Positions 46,239-57,540 of a stretch of DNA of 64,000 nt are shown in pieces. The translations under genes were made by a program, and so were the position numbers. Positions within the stretch are counted from its first letter, which is position 1; every line of letters begins with the position of its first letter. The notes beneath the pieces are model-generated. The model was not told the DNA's origin. It did no database searches and saw nothing but the letters and a program-made list of their open reading frames with translations. This DNA comes from Meandrina meandrites (Eukaryota; Cnidaria; Anthozoa; Scleractinia; Meandrinidae). The stretch covers positions 33,556,301 to 33,620,300 of the forward strand of contig OY855907.1 in the NCBI GenBank assembly GCA_963693305.1. The letters run 5' to 3'.

Positions 46239-48550
46239 TTGTGTTGGTTTTGATGTAATATATAATATATAGATTTAGACAGGCCTAAAAGCGGAGCTCT
46301 CATTTATTAATTATTTTGCTCGAGTTAATTACAGTGTTGCTAAATAAGTACACACTATATTTCTAAGCTTTATACGGTGGCCCATATAGGTATAAAATAA
46401 ATTTTAATCGCTCCACATTGCCGTTAACCCGTCTGAAAAACTCTGAATTTTCTTGCCCGTGACAGGTTTTGAACTTGAAATTGACGAGTGCACTTTATTG
46501 GGTTCCTCACGTGCGCATGTCGGCGCTAAACAAATCTTTGTAACTGTTTTCAACGTTTACTGTACACTATTAAATTAATACACCTCTAGGACCTTTACGA
46601 GTTATTCAATGTAAAAAGAATCTTGACCTTGTTTGCAGGGCAAAAAAATTAACTCAAGGCACAAACAGAAAACAAAGTGAACTCGCTGCTGCACAGTAAA
46701 CAAAATGAGCTCACGCCACGACAAACTGAGAAAATCACGGCGGCAAAACAAACTCTGCAAATTGATGTTGCCGGTTATGTAAGTCAATTTAAGGAAGCTT
46801 TTGTGTAAGAATTGTGGAAGTCTGTGATTTGGGAAGTGGTGCACGCCAAGTTAGAAAAAGCTTACAATAACGTTGTTTTTACTGTTTTGAACCGACTTCC
46901 TTTCGTTGCGGTTTGGTTGCAAGGTTGTTTTATCGTACTCGTTGCTAAGAAAAATTTCTTCATTTCTGGTAAGTAAATATGCGTTAGGTGAAGCCTGAAC
47001 TCACTCAGCCAAGTACAGGTAACTCGCAACGAAACCAGCGAAATATTCATTTACGCATCTAAGATATTTCAACACACTCACTGATAAGCAGTGATAAGAG
47101 AAACAAAACAAATGCAAGCGAGCCGAAATCGTGATTTTGATGTCAATAATTTGTTTTTAAAAATCCAATAATGAACATCACAGTTAACTCCAGTAACTGA
47201 AACAGAAAACAGTTCGTCTAAGCGAAATATTTAATAAACAATGTCTGTATAAAATGTACAAACATGAACACTTTGATAAATATTTACGGGAACATCATTA
47301 AACCGACACAACTTCAAAAATGAAGTATAATTCTCTCAATATAAAATTGGGCTTATTCTTAGTGCACACATTTACGTTTGTTACCTTATTATTGGAGAAG
47401 GCTTGTAAATTCTGCAGGGCAAAGCTTCAAACCAGGCCAATAAAAATATCGGAGACGAACACGGCAGTTTCGTTGTAAGATTGCCCCAACACCACCGCGC
47501 ATAAATTATATGAATTTTCAGCGAAGATCAATTCCTTTCTTTCCATCGGTGTAGCCTTTGACAGTCTTTTATGCTTCACTTCAGTGAACTTGACCAGCTC
47601 TGAGTTCACTTTTATTTGAGCTCAATTCCGTGATTTTCAGCCTTGCTCAGCCGCAGGTCGAACCTTGCTCATCGCTCTTTTTGACTTGTAGTCCTATACA
47701 TAATGTTCGGCAATTATTTCGGAACTCCCCGTTACGAGGGTTGTCCTAAATCATTTGGCACAAGTTTCCATGATATAGATGAGTAAATAGAGCGAGAAAT
47801 ATTCACGAAGACTTACTGTAAGTTCTCCAACAGCTTTCTTCAAGTCTTTCATTCAGCTTACAGTGCAAAGGCGAACAGCACGTACCAGAGATTTGCCGCC
47901 TTTTCATGCAATTGCTTCGTTTAAGTTGATATGAAATGTCCAGATCATTTTTTTGATGTGAGAAAAAATCTCTGAAGTATACATAAAAACTTTAGATGTG
48001 ATGGGGTAAAAAATAATAACGAAGAAACATTTTCTGCTGCTGACTTTCTTCACAAGTTTTCATTCCCGCGGTGAGCTTTTGCAGCCTTTTCACCCAATCG
48101 ATTCGTGTAGTGAAATGAAATATCCCTAGTCGATTTTCAACATGAAAAAAAAAATGTACAGTGTCCTACAAACTTCTACGATTTTTTTTTTTTAACTAAA
48201 GGGGGATGGTCAATATCAAGCATCTAGGAGGCCTGCCCAGGTCAAGCTTTTTCTGGAGTATGGCCGCCATGTTGCACGACTTCTAATGTAGAGCGCACGC
48301 GCCCGCGAGCCATGCCGCTTGCCACCGATGACCATGAAAACTCAAACGCATGGTTTTCTTAATTTCTATCCTTGCACGATAGTTATGGGGCTCCGCTCTG
48401 CGGCCCTTGGGGCCGCTGTGGAGCTCCGCTATGAAATGATACTCAATGATTCGAACCCCGTTGAAGCCCTGATTTTTTTCAGGCTTCTTTATTCCAATGC
48501 TTAAATTGGAAATTCACTGCGAAGATCACCTATCACCTTGTGTTGGTTTT
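46239..48550. mobile_element. 2.29-kb composite insertion with 13-bp target duplication
   Basis: The 13-mer ttgtgttggtttt stands at 46239-46251 and 48538-48550; the other module has it once (18121-18133) with matching flanks, a clear empty site. The insert (46252-48537) contains a relative of the gene D intron element: 'agatttagacaggcctaaaagcggagctc' (46271) to '...gtggagctccgct' (about 48430). To the right follows 'gattcgaaccccgttgaag ... ttttttcaggcttcttta ... actgcgaagatcacc', which I recall as a tRNA-like coral repeat. One reading is a SINE-like insertion that made the 13-bp duplication and was later hit by the TIR element. Confidence 0.75.
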
Positions 48551-48940
48551 ATTCGCTCGATGTTTCGAACATGACGATCTTCATCAAGAGCACTAGTAGT
48601 CTATACTGATTACATTAACATGCTAAAAACATACCCTAGTCTGAAATATGGCTTAAAGCTTTATCTTTTCCCATTTGTAGTTGAAATACAAAAACAAGCA
48701 TAATAAATTCACCCTAGAATGTGAGCAATCGTTTTGTTCCTGAAATCCTGCGCGCGACCGGAAAAGTTTAAGTTTTTCAAGGCGGTAAAAAAAACGAGGA
48801 GGGAATGGGGGCAAAATATTCTACGCATACATGTATGTTTTCCCGTCGCGCGCTAAGAAAAGAAAGAGACTGCTCGCAGTCTAAATTAACCCTTTAAATT
48901 AGTCCAATCAAATGGTACGTAACGTTAATTTGTTAATGAG
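48551..48940. other. Spacer between genes A and B
   Basis: Conserved with 18134-18480: the Penelope-like tail motif, then 'cctgaaatcctgcgcgcgaccgga' and 'ttcccgtcgc.cgcta.gaaaagaaagagac'. No gene. Confidence 0.5.
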
Positions 48941-48954
48941 CACTTATTATAACG

Positions 48955-48960
48955 TTTATT
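48955..48960 (-). promoter_or_regulatory. Poly(A) signal AATAAA of gene A
   Basis: AATAAA on the minus strand 77 bases past the gene A stop. The paralogous place in gene C reads AATTAA. Confidence 0.55.
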
Positions 48961-49036
48961 GTTAACAGTAAATATAAAGTTCAAGCATAATCTGGAAAGT
49001 TACTTTCTTGAAAATTCAGGTTGCGATTGATCCCAC

Positions 49037-49675
49037 TCAGCGGATCCACAGATTTAACGAGTAGGACTGGGATGATGCATCAGTTTCATGGCCAAAGTCA
49101 TATTCATTTGAATAACCAAAGCTAGCCTCGTTTGCTTCAGTTATTCCAATCCCGTGATCAGCACGTGAGCAAGCACTTCCTCCTCCACCAATCATCATCA
49201 CTGATCCATCACCATTTTCCCAGTCACACCAGAAGCCGATCTTGTTGGCGCTTTGGATGTTTCCACTGCACTCAGCCTGTTGAAACCCGTCTGTTGACTT
49301 GTACTGACCGCCATATTGAACCGTACAACTTTCCAGACACTGGTCTGTGGCCCAAACTTTGCTATTTCTAAAGTCGCCATAACTTGTGATTTTTGATCGG
49401 AATGTTTGTCCAGCCAAACAGTTACCTGTGGTCTGTAACAAAGGAGTGTGACTGGGGTCATCACTGCGCGTGATCTTAAACTCTCTGCCATGGACAAACC
49501 AAAAGGCTGGTGAGATCATGTCAATATTAATGGACGGATCTGTTGTTGTTCCAATGGCACCTTGTTGATCATACCACCAGTTTCCGTCGTCACTCATCCA
49601 GTTTTTGCTGTCACTGTTTGAGAATCGGGCGATAAGTATCCATCCTCTGCTATCCACTGTCATGTCACAATAAAC
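49037..49675 (-). CDS. Gene A FReD exon
   Basis: 213 codons including the stop. Opens VYCDMTVDSRGWILIARF and ends SYSLNLWIR. It has the shortest variable loops of the four copies ('CDWENGDGSV', 'GGGGSACSR'). Acceptor TGTTAG. Confidence 0.85.
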   Translation of the reverse strand, partial: VYCDMTVDSRGWILIARFSNSDSKNWMSDDGNWWYDQQGAIGTTTDPSINIDMISPAFWFVHGREFKITRSDDPSHTPLLQTTGNCLAGQTFRSKITSYGDFRNSKVWATDQCLESCTVQYGGQYKSTDGFQQAECSGNIQSANKIGFWCDWENGDGSVMMIGGGGSACSRADHGIGITEANEASFGYSNEYDFGHETDASSQSYSLNLWIR

Positions 49676-49815
49676 CTAACATGGGACAAGGAAACAGTTT
49701 GGAGTATCAAAAATTTGTACAATGGCTTCCTTCCTCGCATATCATCATACACCAAGGACATGCGCAGCTTACGAAGGCACATGCAAACAAACAAACAAAA
49801 GAAAAACAAAGTATG

Positions 49816-49853
<38 letters not shown>

Positions 49854-51376
49854 GAAACACCTTTATGGCTATTCGATTTTACCCTGACGTACGAATGTGT
49901 TTTCGGGACTGCGATATCGCTTCTTAGTTAAAGACCGATCAATGTTCTTTTTAGCACGAAATGTGATAGAAAATTATAATACATGTGGCTTATGAACTAA
50001 CGTACCGCATATTTAGAAGTGCTCGTTGGATAATTTGCGTAATAGATGCCATCACTTTTTGCATGCTCTCCTTTGGTCTGGACACAAACTGTAGGCACAA
50101 TAAAAACAAGGTGAATTAGCAAAAACTCAAATGTCCCATATGTTAAGCTTGCGAACGGCCTCTAACTCAGGCGGCACTTTTCCGAGGAACAGAGGAATAT
50201 GGAAAGGGCGAAAAGCTGCTTGAGGCTTCCCTCAATATTTTGCAGGCATGATCTTTTACGTTTGAAAGAACATTAGCGCCCTGTTACAAGGGCAGATTTT
50301 GAAACTTCACTGGTATACAATACATGTCAATAGGTAATAAAAGGATTTATATTTGAAGATGAAACATCATAGTCCCACACAGCATAGAACCGGATTTGCA
50401 ATCAGCTAGTATGGATAGCTTACTTCCTACTCTTATTCAACACGCCCCGGTGGCGTACCCAGAAATGTTAAGAAGAGTGGGTGGGGGTGGGGGCTGAAGC
50501 ATGTTTAGCTCTTTTTCTACCGGAGGGTGGGTTGGGGGACACAATTTTTTATCCTATATCTACCACTGTAGCAAGCCTACCATACTGAACATGTTTAGAA
50601 TGGGTGACGATTTTGCAGTTCACCTATCAATTTTCAGTTATTTTCGAATTTTTGTGTTGGGGGGGGCGCTATTTCGACCAAATCACAAAAGACAAGAAAT
50701 AGAGTCAATTTTAGCTAACGCTCTCACAAGACGACAATAGCAGGTCTTGATAAATAATTAACTTCGTTCTTACGGTTTGGTTTTTACACTGGTTCGTTTT
50801 CGAACAGCTTGTATCAGTATAGAAAATCCACCCGTTGCAAAACAAAAGTCATCGAGGTATCTCACCTGACTCCAACGCATGGATACCCAGGGCGGTCAAT
50901 GTTGATGTGGATCCAAGTTTATTTGTGGCTGTACACGTGTACGTTCCAGTGTCCTCAGGTCTAAAGTCCTTAATAGATAACGATCCATTGCTGACACTGC
51001 TCCGTCCTTCTGGTAACGCGAATAGAGGCCGAGTCCACTGAATAACAGGAGATGGAACCCCTAAAGCTTCACACGTTACGTTCGTAGTAGCTCCTTCGTT
51101 AATCGTATACGAACGGTCTGGAATTTTAGTCAGCCTGGGAAAAACTAGGACACAACAAAAATAATCAACGTGGTAATAAGCAAAGAAGAAAGTACGAAGA
51201 AAATATAGCAAAATAACAATCTATGACTGGAGCATGCACAGAGTACTCATATCTGCTTATCAGACAATGAGATGTAGCCTTAGTCCAATAAATCGGAGCT
51301 CGCGAGAGGTTGTTATGAGAGGTACCTGCCAAAAGAAGCGCAGCTTCTCTCTCCACGTGTTATTTGTTTAGTATAT

Positions 51377-51447
<71 letters not shown>

Positions 51448-54400
51448 TCTATCATCATTATCATGATCATCATTTTGTTTGTTTTGTAGAAAAGCAGAGC
51501 GCAGTTTTTTTTTTCTTTTTAATTAGATACACGGTTACGTACGCTTAAGGTGCCATTTATTAGCGCCTTTGAAACTTTACACTGGGCAAATAACAAAGGA
51601 GACGGAAATTTAGTTTCGGTAGTAAAAGTTATGACAAAAGTAACAGTTGCTCACCTTCGACTAAAAGATTCGTCAATTTCTGATCCTTACCCAAAGCGCT
51701 TATCGCCGTACAGACATACTTCCCTGTGTCGTTGTGAGATGCATTGGAAATCAAAAGTTTGCCATCATTTCTAGACACTCTTTCTTCTCCAAGAGATCCA
51801 TATACTTTGCTCCAGGTGACAACAGGCCGTGGGTTTCCACTGGCCGAGCAGTAGAATGTAGCGGTCTGGTTCTCAGTGACTGTCTGTGTCTCGGGTGATA
51901 CGGTAACCTCAGGAGCTGAAATGGACTCGCCGGGATCTCCGTTCAATCCCATTATACCTTGGGGCCCGACAGCACCTGTTAACATTTAAAATATTAAAGC
52001 GCATCAAGCATTGATTGTGTTATTGTGTTATTATGGTAAACTAGTTGTTTTATACATCAGAAAAAAACCATTGTTTTATTTTTTTTGTTGTTATTTATGA
52101 TTGCTTCTTTGAGTTTTTCTGCGGTCGAAAACAATTATTTTGAGGTTTCTAGTCAATTTGAAAGTAGAAGTCACCTTGACATGGCTCCTTGAAAGTCTTA
52201 CAATACTTCTTCCCTACCTTTAACGCCTTTTTCTCCTTTTAGTCCTTGGTTTCCCATAATGCCTTGCTTGCCATGCCTACCAGGTAAACCCATGGTGCCT
52301 TGCTCTCCCTTTTTACCCTTGACACCTTGCGCTCCTCGTCTTCCTCGAGAACCTCTGCTTCCTTTCTTACCGGGAGGACCTGGAACGCAAACTTTCTCCA
52401 GTGGCTGGCACAGTGACGCCGGCTTGAGTTTATTAACCTGCTTGGTGATTTCACTACGAACATCTTCTATGGTGACAGATTTATTACTGGCTGAGATCAA
52501 GCTGCGACGAAACTTGGTGTTTATTTTCCTCTCGGGATCTAAAAGAAAGAGAAATATTACAATATGCATACCATAGTGATTTAAGTTTGAGTCCTTCTTT
52601 CAATAATGGCCACCCAAGCTTTGCATGAAAGGCTCGATTTCTTCTAGAAACAGATGAAAAAAAGACAAACTATTCAGACAGTTCGACTGGATGAAACAGC
52701 CGTCTCAGTTTGTCCGTATTTGCACACAGACTAATTAGCAGACAAACTAGAAAATACTTGCCTTATTAAAATGCAAGTTCATCCCGACGGATCATCCGTC
52801 TCTAGTATAAATCGAACCAATGTGTTTTTGGTAATTAGCGGTGGTTTTCTTATAAGCTTGAGGTTTCTTTCCGACCTATTCAACCTGAAAGGTTCACTGA
52901 AAGTGCACTGTGGAGGGACTGTGGTTTATATAAAATTTTGTTTTGTTGTTTCGGCAACTTTTACTTTCTCGCTATCTAGGCAGTCTATCGAAGGTAATTA
53001 ACATTGCGCTTGCTTAGCCAATCAGATTTCGAGTTTGCATTGCTTGACAGTCGGTCTCTGGGTTATGCTAATGTTCTCATTACATGAGTGTCTCTATGCC
53101 AATAAGCCTCCCTGAACTGTTTCAGTTACATCGCCATCAAAATTCATTGAGAGTCATGAGTCATCTTCTCTCTGAACTACTCACATTATTTACTCATTAA
53201 AAAGAACTGCTCTTCCAAGTGTCTCGGCTGCTTTTGTATCTCTCTTCCGTTGTACATATTCATATTTAATATCAAAAAGAAAACAAACACCACATCCTTT
53301 TAAGCGCCTTGTCTCCGATAAGCATCCTGCCTTGATATCTCAAAATAAAATAACCGCCCCTGGCGCTAAAACTAATAATTGCGACTGTTTGACTCGTGAT
53401 TGTCATTACCGTATGTAACCCGTGACGGTATGCCAAGTATTTCATTTCTTTTGCCAAGACAAAAATAAATGTTTCATTAACTGCCTGCTGCTTACATTTA
53501 AACCTATCGAGAGACTTTGAACTTTTAATGTCCCACCGTATTAAATAACGAAAACCTAAGTGGATAATCAATTCAGTGGCTATTTCGGTGTCAGCGATAC
53601 GGGATGTTTGGTTTCATTATTGCCCGATCACTGAAGTTATAAACACACACTTCCTGTAATGCGATAAGTCCGGCGTATATCTTATGCTGCCATTTTCTTC
53701 TGTTGAAAACAAACACTGATTTTTTGACCACTTTCCAGGAGAGATTTCTTTTGAAAAAGCCACGTATTTTTGCATCCACTTAGTTACTTGTGATCACAAG
53801 TTCAAACAAAGGTCAAGCAAGTATAAACTTGTTTTAACTGAAAACCAGTTTACCTCACTCCAACACACGCTACTATATACAGGGGCACAGAACGAGAAAA
53901 TTTAAGCAAAAGACTTGGAATGTCTTTGTTTTGTTTTCCCATATCATTAAGGACCTTCCAATGGATATTTATGTTAACTAAACCAGTTTGATCTGTTCGG
54001 ATTTTTTAGCTGAATATTGAAGTGAAAACTTTCAACAATTAAGCGAAACTCTTGCACGAACTTTCTGGGAACTCGAATTTATAAGCTAGACCAAAGCTTG
54101 CGTTTTGTTGTACCCCAAAGGGATTTTTTTGTCTTTGCAAAAAGCCAACCATGATCAGTATATTTCCCATGTCATGAACCGTCGTGGTAACATTTCACTA
54201 ACGACAGTCTTTGCGAATTACAAGCTGGTATTTAAATTATCTCTCACCCAGGCCATTATCAAAACTCTGATCATGAAAAACTGTCTTCTACTTACTACTC
54301 TCTGGCGTTTCCATTTCGTCTTTGTGATCTGTTGTCTGAGGTGATCCGACCTCCGAGTGCTTTTTGAGATTCGAAATTCGCAATTCATTCATCTCCGTTT

Positions 54401-54527
54401 TTCTGTTTATCGATTCCATCCTCAAAAACAGCGCAATAATCAACAACATGGAAATAAAGGACAGAACCGAAGAACCTTTGTGGAGAACGTTGCCACATTT
54501 TGCAGAAGATTTCTTGTTTGCGTCCAT
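49037..54527 (-). CDS. Gene A: type II membrane collagen-Ig-Ig-FReD protein
   Basis: Six exons, 54527-54296, 52538-52218, 51975-51655, 51144-50866, 50088-50006 and 49675-49037, joining in phases 1,1,1,1,0 to 624 residues without a stop. Order: short basic cytoplasmic end, one TM helix (about 19-35), charged stalk, a dibasic KFRR site, 24 collagen G-x-y triplets split by an intron, two I-set Ig domains, and a C-terminal fibrinogen-related domain. The layout recalls scavenger receptors, FIBCD1-like receptors and mollusc FREPs (Ig plus fibrinogen), so a trimeric cell-surface recognition protein is a reasonable inference. Collagen implies trimerisation. Gene B downstream in the same direction encodes a secreted protein with the same FReD. 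Product and ligand are unknown. Confidence 0.85.
49816..49852. repeat. A37 homopolymer in the last intron of gene A
   Basis: An uninterrupted run of 37 A on the plus strand, a T tract on the coding strand about 140 bases upstream of the FReD acceptor. Length is prone to error and polymorphism. Confidence 0.9.
50006..50088 (-). CDS. Gene A exon 5: start of the FReD
   Basis: 83 bases, phase 1 in, 0 out. Encodes CVQTKGEHAKSDGIYYANYP and ..SKYA. Shorter by nine bases than the B and D counterparts and with a different N-terminal end. Acceptor CTACAG, donor GCG|GTACGT. Confidence 0.8.
50866..51144 (-). CDS. Gene A exon 4: second Ig domain
   Basis: 279 bases, phase 1 in and out. I-set features: 'GATTNVTCEALG', 'VIQWTRP', 'NGSLSIKDFRPEDTGTYTC'. 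Acceptor CCTAG, donor CAG|GTGAGA. Confidence 0.85.
51374..51448. repeat. (TTTA)n microsatellite in gene A intron
   Basis: About 18 TTTA units in the Ig1-Ig2 region, just beyond which short CAT/ATC words follow. It lies in the 0.5-kb intron between exons 3 and 4. Confidence 0.9.
51655..51975 (-). CDS. Gene A exon 3: collagen end and first Ig domain
   Basis: 321 bases, phase 1 in and out. Encodes six last collagen triplets (GAVGPQGIMGLNGDPGES), then an Ig domain with 'TATFYCSASG', 'VVTWSKV' and 'NDTGKYVC'. Acceptor AACAG, donor GAAG|GTGAGC. Confidence 0.85.
52218..52538 (-). CDS. Gene A exon 2: stalk and collagen domain
   Basis: 321 bases, phase 1 in and out. Stalk with KFRR, then 'CQPLEKVCVPGPPG' and G-x-y triplets rich in K and R (GKKGSRGSRGRRG). 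Two cysteines just before the collagen could crosslink chains. Acceptor TTTTAG, donor AAAG|GTAGGG. Confidence 0.85.
54296..54527 (-). CDS. Gene A exon 1: type II membrane anchor
   Basis: ATG at 54527, preceded in frame by a stop five codons upstream, which fixes the start. MDANKKSSAKCG.., TM segment SVLSFISMLLIIALFL, then a charged stretch. Donor A|GTAAGT, phase 1. Confidence 0.85.
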
Positions 54528-54539
54528 GATGGATTCCAG

Positions 54540-55716
54540 TTAACAAACAGTTGTTCAATGAAGCTCGACTGCCGTGCTAACTGTTTGATTTCCCTTCAGC
54601 AGTTTCATGTTCCTGTTTACGGGACATGCCATTGACACGACTGTAAAGCGCCGGAAACCGTTATTAATTTATCTATCATCGTCTGAAGAAAACTTTGACC
54701 TTCAGTGACAAAAATGAGAAAATCTTTTCTCCTAGCACAAGAACGCGAGCGGGCGGTATCTTCAGAACCCTGCTGGGACTATTCTAAAATATATCAAGAT
54801 TTCTTTGTTTACACTGTAGTAACAGACGAACCATTAGGAAACTATTGGGGCGGACTGGGGGGTGCTCTCATAAATTTGTTTTTTCCTCCATTGCAGTCTC
54901 CATTGGAGGGCGAGGGGAGGGGGACTAAAGTCTTCTGCGTCAACTTTTTTTTCTTTTGATGGCTGGACTGATAGTAACGAGGCTTGTTGAATGACTTTTG
55001 TTTTACTCTATTTGCTGTGTATGATTTTTTTTTTCTGAACATTTTCACTTGCAAGCATTTTTTTTTGTGTGTTTGCTCCTTCTCCCCTCCCCTCACTCCT
55101 CTCCATAACTTGTCTCTTTCTTTTGATCTGTCCCTATGAAAATGAAATGAAGTAGAATATAGATTCTGATACTGTTATTAAACACATATAGCATTTCCCC
55201 TAAAATTTAAGGGTAAGTATGCGAAAAAAGAAAAAAAAAACGGTTTTAACAAATTGTAACCATCAGGGTTGTGGCAGGATATGTGAGGCCTCACAGAAGG
55301 TTTCGTAAGCAACGGAACATTATCATCAATTTCTAAGAATCAACACCCTGATCAATGGTTATTGTTGGATTATTTAAAAAGGAACGAAGGATGTTTTTAC
55401 TATTAACGGGAGCTTGGCGTAAAAAATAAGGAATAATTGAATGATTTAATGAGACAAGAAAAAATGAAAATTCTATTTAAGCAATCGTGATAACATGTAT
55501 CCCTTCACCTCCTTCCAACCTGCCCCCACCCCCTCCCCCAAGAGGAGAGGTAGTCAGAGTTTCACTCGCTTGGCGGAGGTACTGCAAAGCTTCGGCAAAA
55601 TAAACTGAGCTCAAATAATTCTAACACTCAATTAATAGCATTGCCTTTCTTTACAAGTATTTGTCTTGCTTCTTCCTTTCTTTACATGCTCGCTTCTCTT
55701 ATCTTAGTTTTACAAT
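54540..55716 (-). promoter_or_regulatory. Gene A 5' flank conserved with genes C and E
   Basis: Shares ordered blocks with 37960-38780 and 6320-8000. Probably 5' UTR plus promoter; a core promoter is not identifiable by eye. It includes G/C-rich runs (54850-54920, 55500-55550). Confidence 0.45.
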
Positions 55717-55886
55717 AAATTTCACAATACCAAAGGGTCTTGATAGCACAAGTGTTGTAAATATTTTTAAAAACACAACAACGCTTTTTAGTTTTTGGAA
55801 CATGTTTCGCTGGTCATGATGTTTGAAACATCGAAACATGTTCCAAAAACTAAAAGGCGTTGTTGTGTTTTTAAAAATTTCACAAT
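55717..55886. mobile_element. 146-bp hairpin insertion with 12-bp target duplication
   Basis: The 12-mer aaatttcacaat flanks the insert at 55717-55728 and 55875-55886. The insert contains a long stem: 'tttttaaaaacacaacaacg' through 'gtttttggaacatgtttcg' is mirrored after a short loop. The matching region of gene E (about 8030-8100) lacks it. The 'gatgtttgaaacatcgaaacatg' style resembles tails of Penelope-like elements, from memory. Confidence 0.75.
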
Positions 55887-55889
55887 CAT

Positions 55890-57540
55890 TTTAACGCATT
55901 CACCTCAGCCTAGTCAGGATAAGAAACAAGCTGGCCCACTTGATAAGGATACATTAAATAATACCTATGCATTCCTATTCACGACCTTTCATCAATTACA
56001 TCATAAGTACGGATATAAGCGCTATCCACACAGTAATTTGATCAAAACAACTAAAACTTAATTACCTTTTAGGCCAGAGGTAAAACACAATTTTAATTTA
56101 TAATTTGTAATTTTAGCACTATAAAAATATAAAACTATTCCCCCATTTTAACGCAAACCGTCATCCCGCTGAAATCTTGAGGTGGGACATACCCCTTATA
56201 TTACCCTTGTCATTCTGAGACAAGAAGTTCCTTTTAACAATTCGGTCCTGTCGGTATAAAGGCGGAGGAAGAGGGGTTATCTGTACGGTATTTTTACACT
56301 AACATATGACTTTGGATATATGTTATATCCTTTCTTTCTTACAGCCCTGTAGTTTTGGGAGTATTGAAAAGTCTTTTTTAGGTATATCAGTATACCACTA
56401 CCACTACCACTCTTAGTGAAAGCCAGATCAAGCAGAAAGGAAGCACTCAAAGGGCATGAGACTAGCATTGTGATTGGTTTGTTATTATTCCGTTTCTGCT
56501 TTGGACTGCAACAATCTGGTTTACACAGATCATAAGCTTAACGATTCTATTTCGCCATTTTGCATATAGTAACTTTACTCATTAGCGACGGCACCATCCA
56601 GTTAACATCAATACAACAAATAATATCGAAGTTGTCTTTTATTTACTACATCTAAAGTCACAGCTTTTAAGTGTAAATAGTCATTGCGATACGTGCCGCT
56701 GTGGTGGAAACAATTTTAATTTCTCTCACCGTGTGCTCAGTTGGTTTTTCTCCCGCCGAGAATTCTTATTTGGTTTGTTTTTCTTTTCTATGCAATATTC
56801 TCGCCCTCCTGTGTCCAATAAAGTGCTATTTTTTCTCTTTCTCGCCTTATACGCAAACTTTATTGCCTAAAGCTAATCGATGCTTGACTTCCTGAATTGC
56901 AAAAGGTGAAATTTTAAAAACGAACAGAACCAAGCGCTTTGGTTTCAATGCCGTTAAAGTAAAGACCAAATTTCTTGCTCTGTGGTATTGTACTTTGATT
57001 AGCTATCTTTGATTTTATGTCTGAAAGAATTCGACATTTTAAATAGCAAGTCTGAATGCAGAAAGTTGAAACCTTGTGGTACTTGACTAATTTTCTCCAC
57101 TCTCGTCCTTGGATAATGAAATTTGGCGGCGTGCAAAAGAAGTGTGCACGGTACAAATCGGTCAATTTTTAAACATTAGAAATATATAGTAAATGTCAAA
57201 ATTACACTCTTATAAATGAACTTGGGAAACGTTTCAGCTGGCATTAAGGACAGCTGAAGAATCAAAATGGAATGGATTAAGTGAGTAGCTAATATATTCG
57301 CTTCTTCGAGTCTACTCCTGTCCAGTCGTCATCTTGAAAGAGGAGTAAAGCCTGGGAACGAGTTTGCATTTATTAACCAAGTTTATTTGCTATACCTCAA
57401 GCTACGTCCGCACGTAAAAGTTTTCCTCTGTCAACGTAGGGAATTTTTTTTATAGTCCACAAGAGTCCGACAGTCATTTACGTGTCGTTAACGCCTGGCC
57501 ACACCGCCTACACGAGAACGACAAAGGAATTATAAAGTGT
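55890..57540. other. No gene recognised
   Basis: Left part (to about 56540) is conserved with 38800-39800. The rest is AT-rich unique-looking sequence with no domain-bearing frame. Confidence 0.5.
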
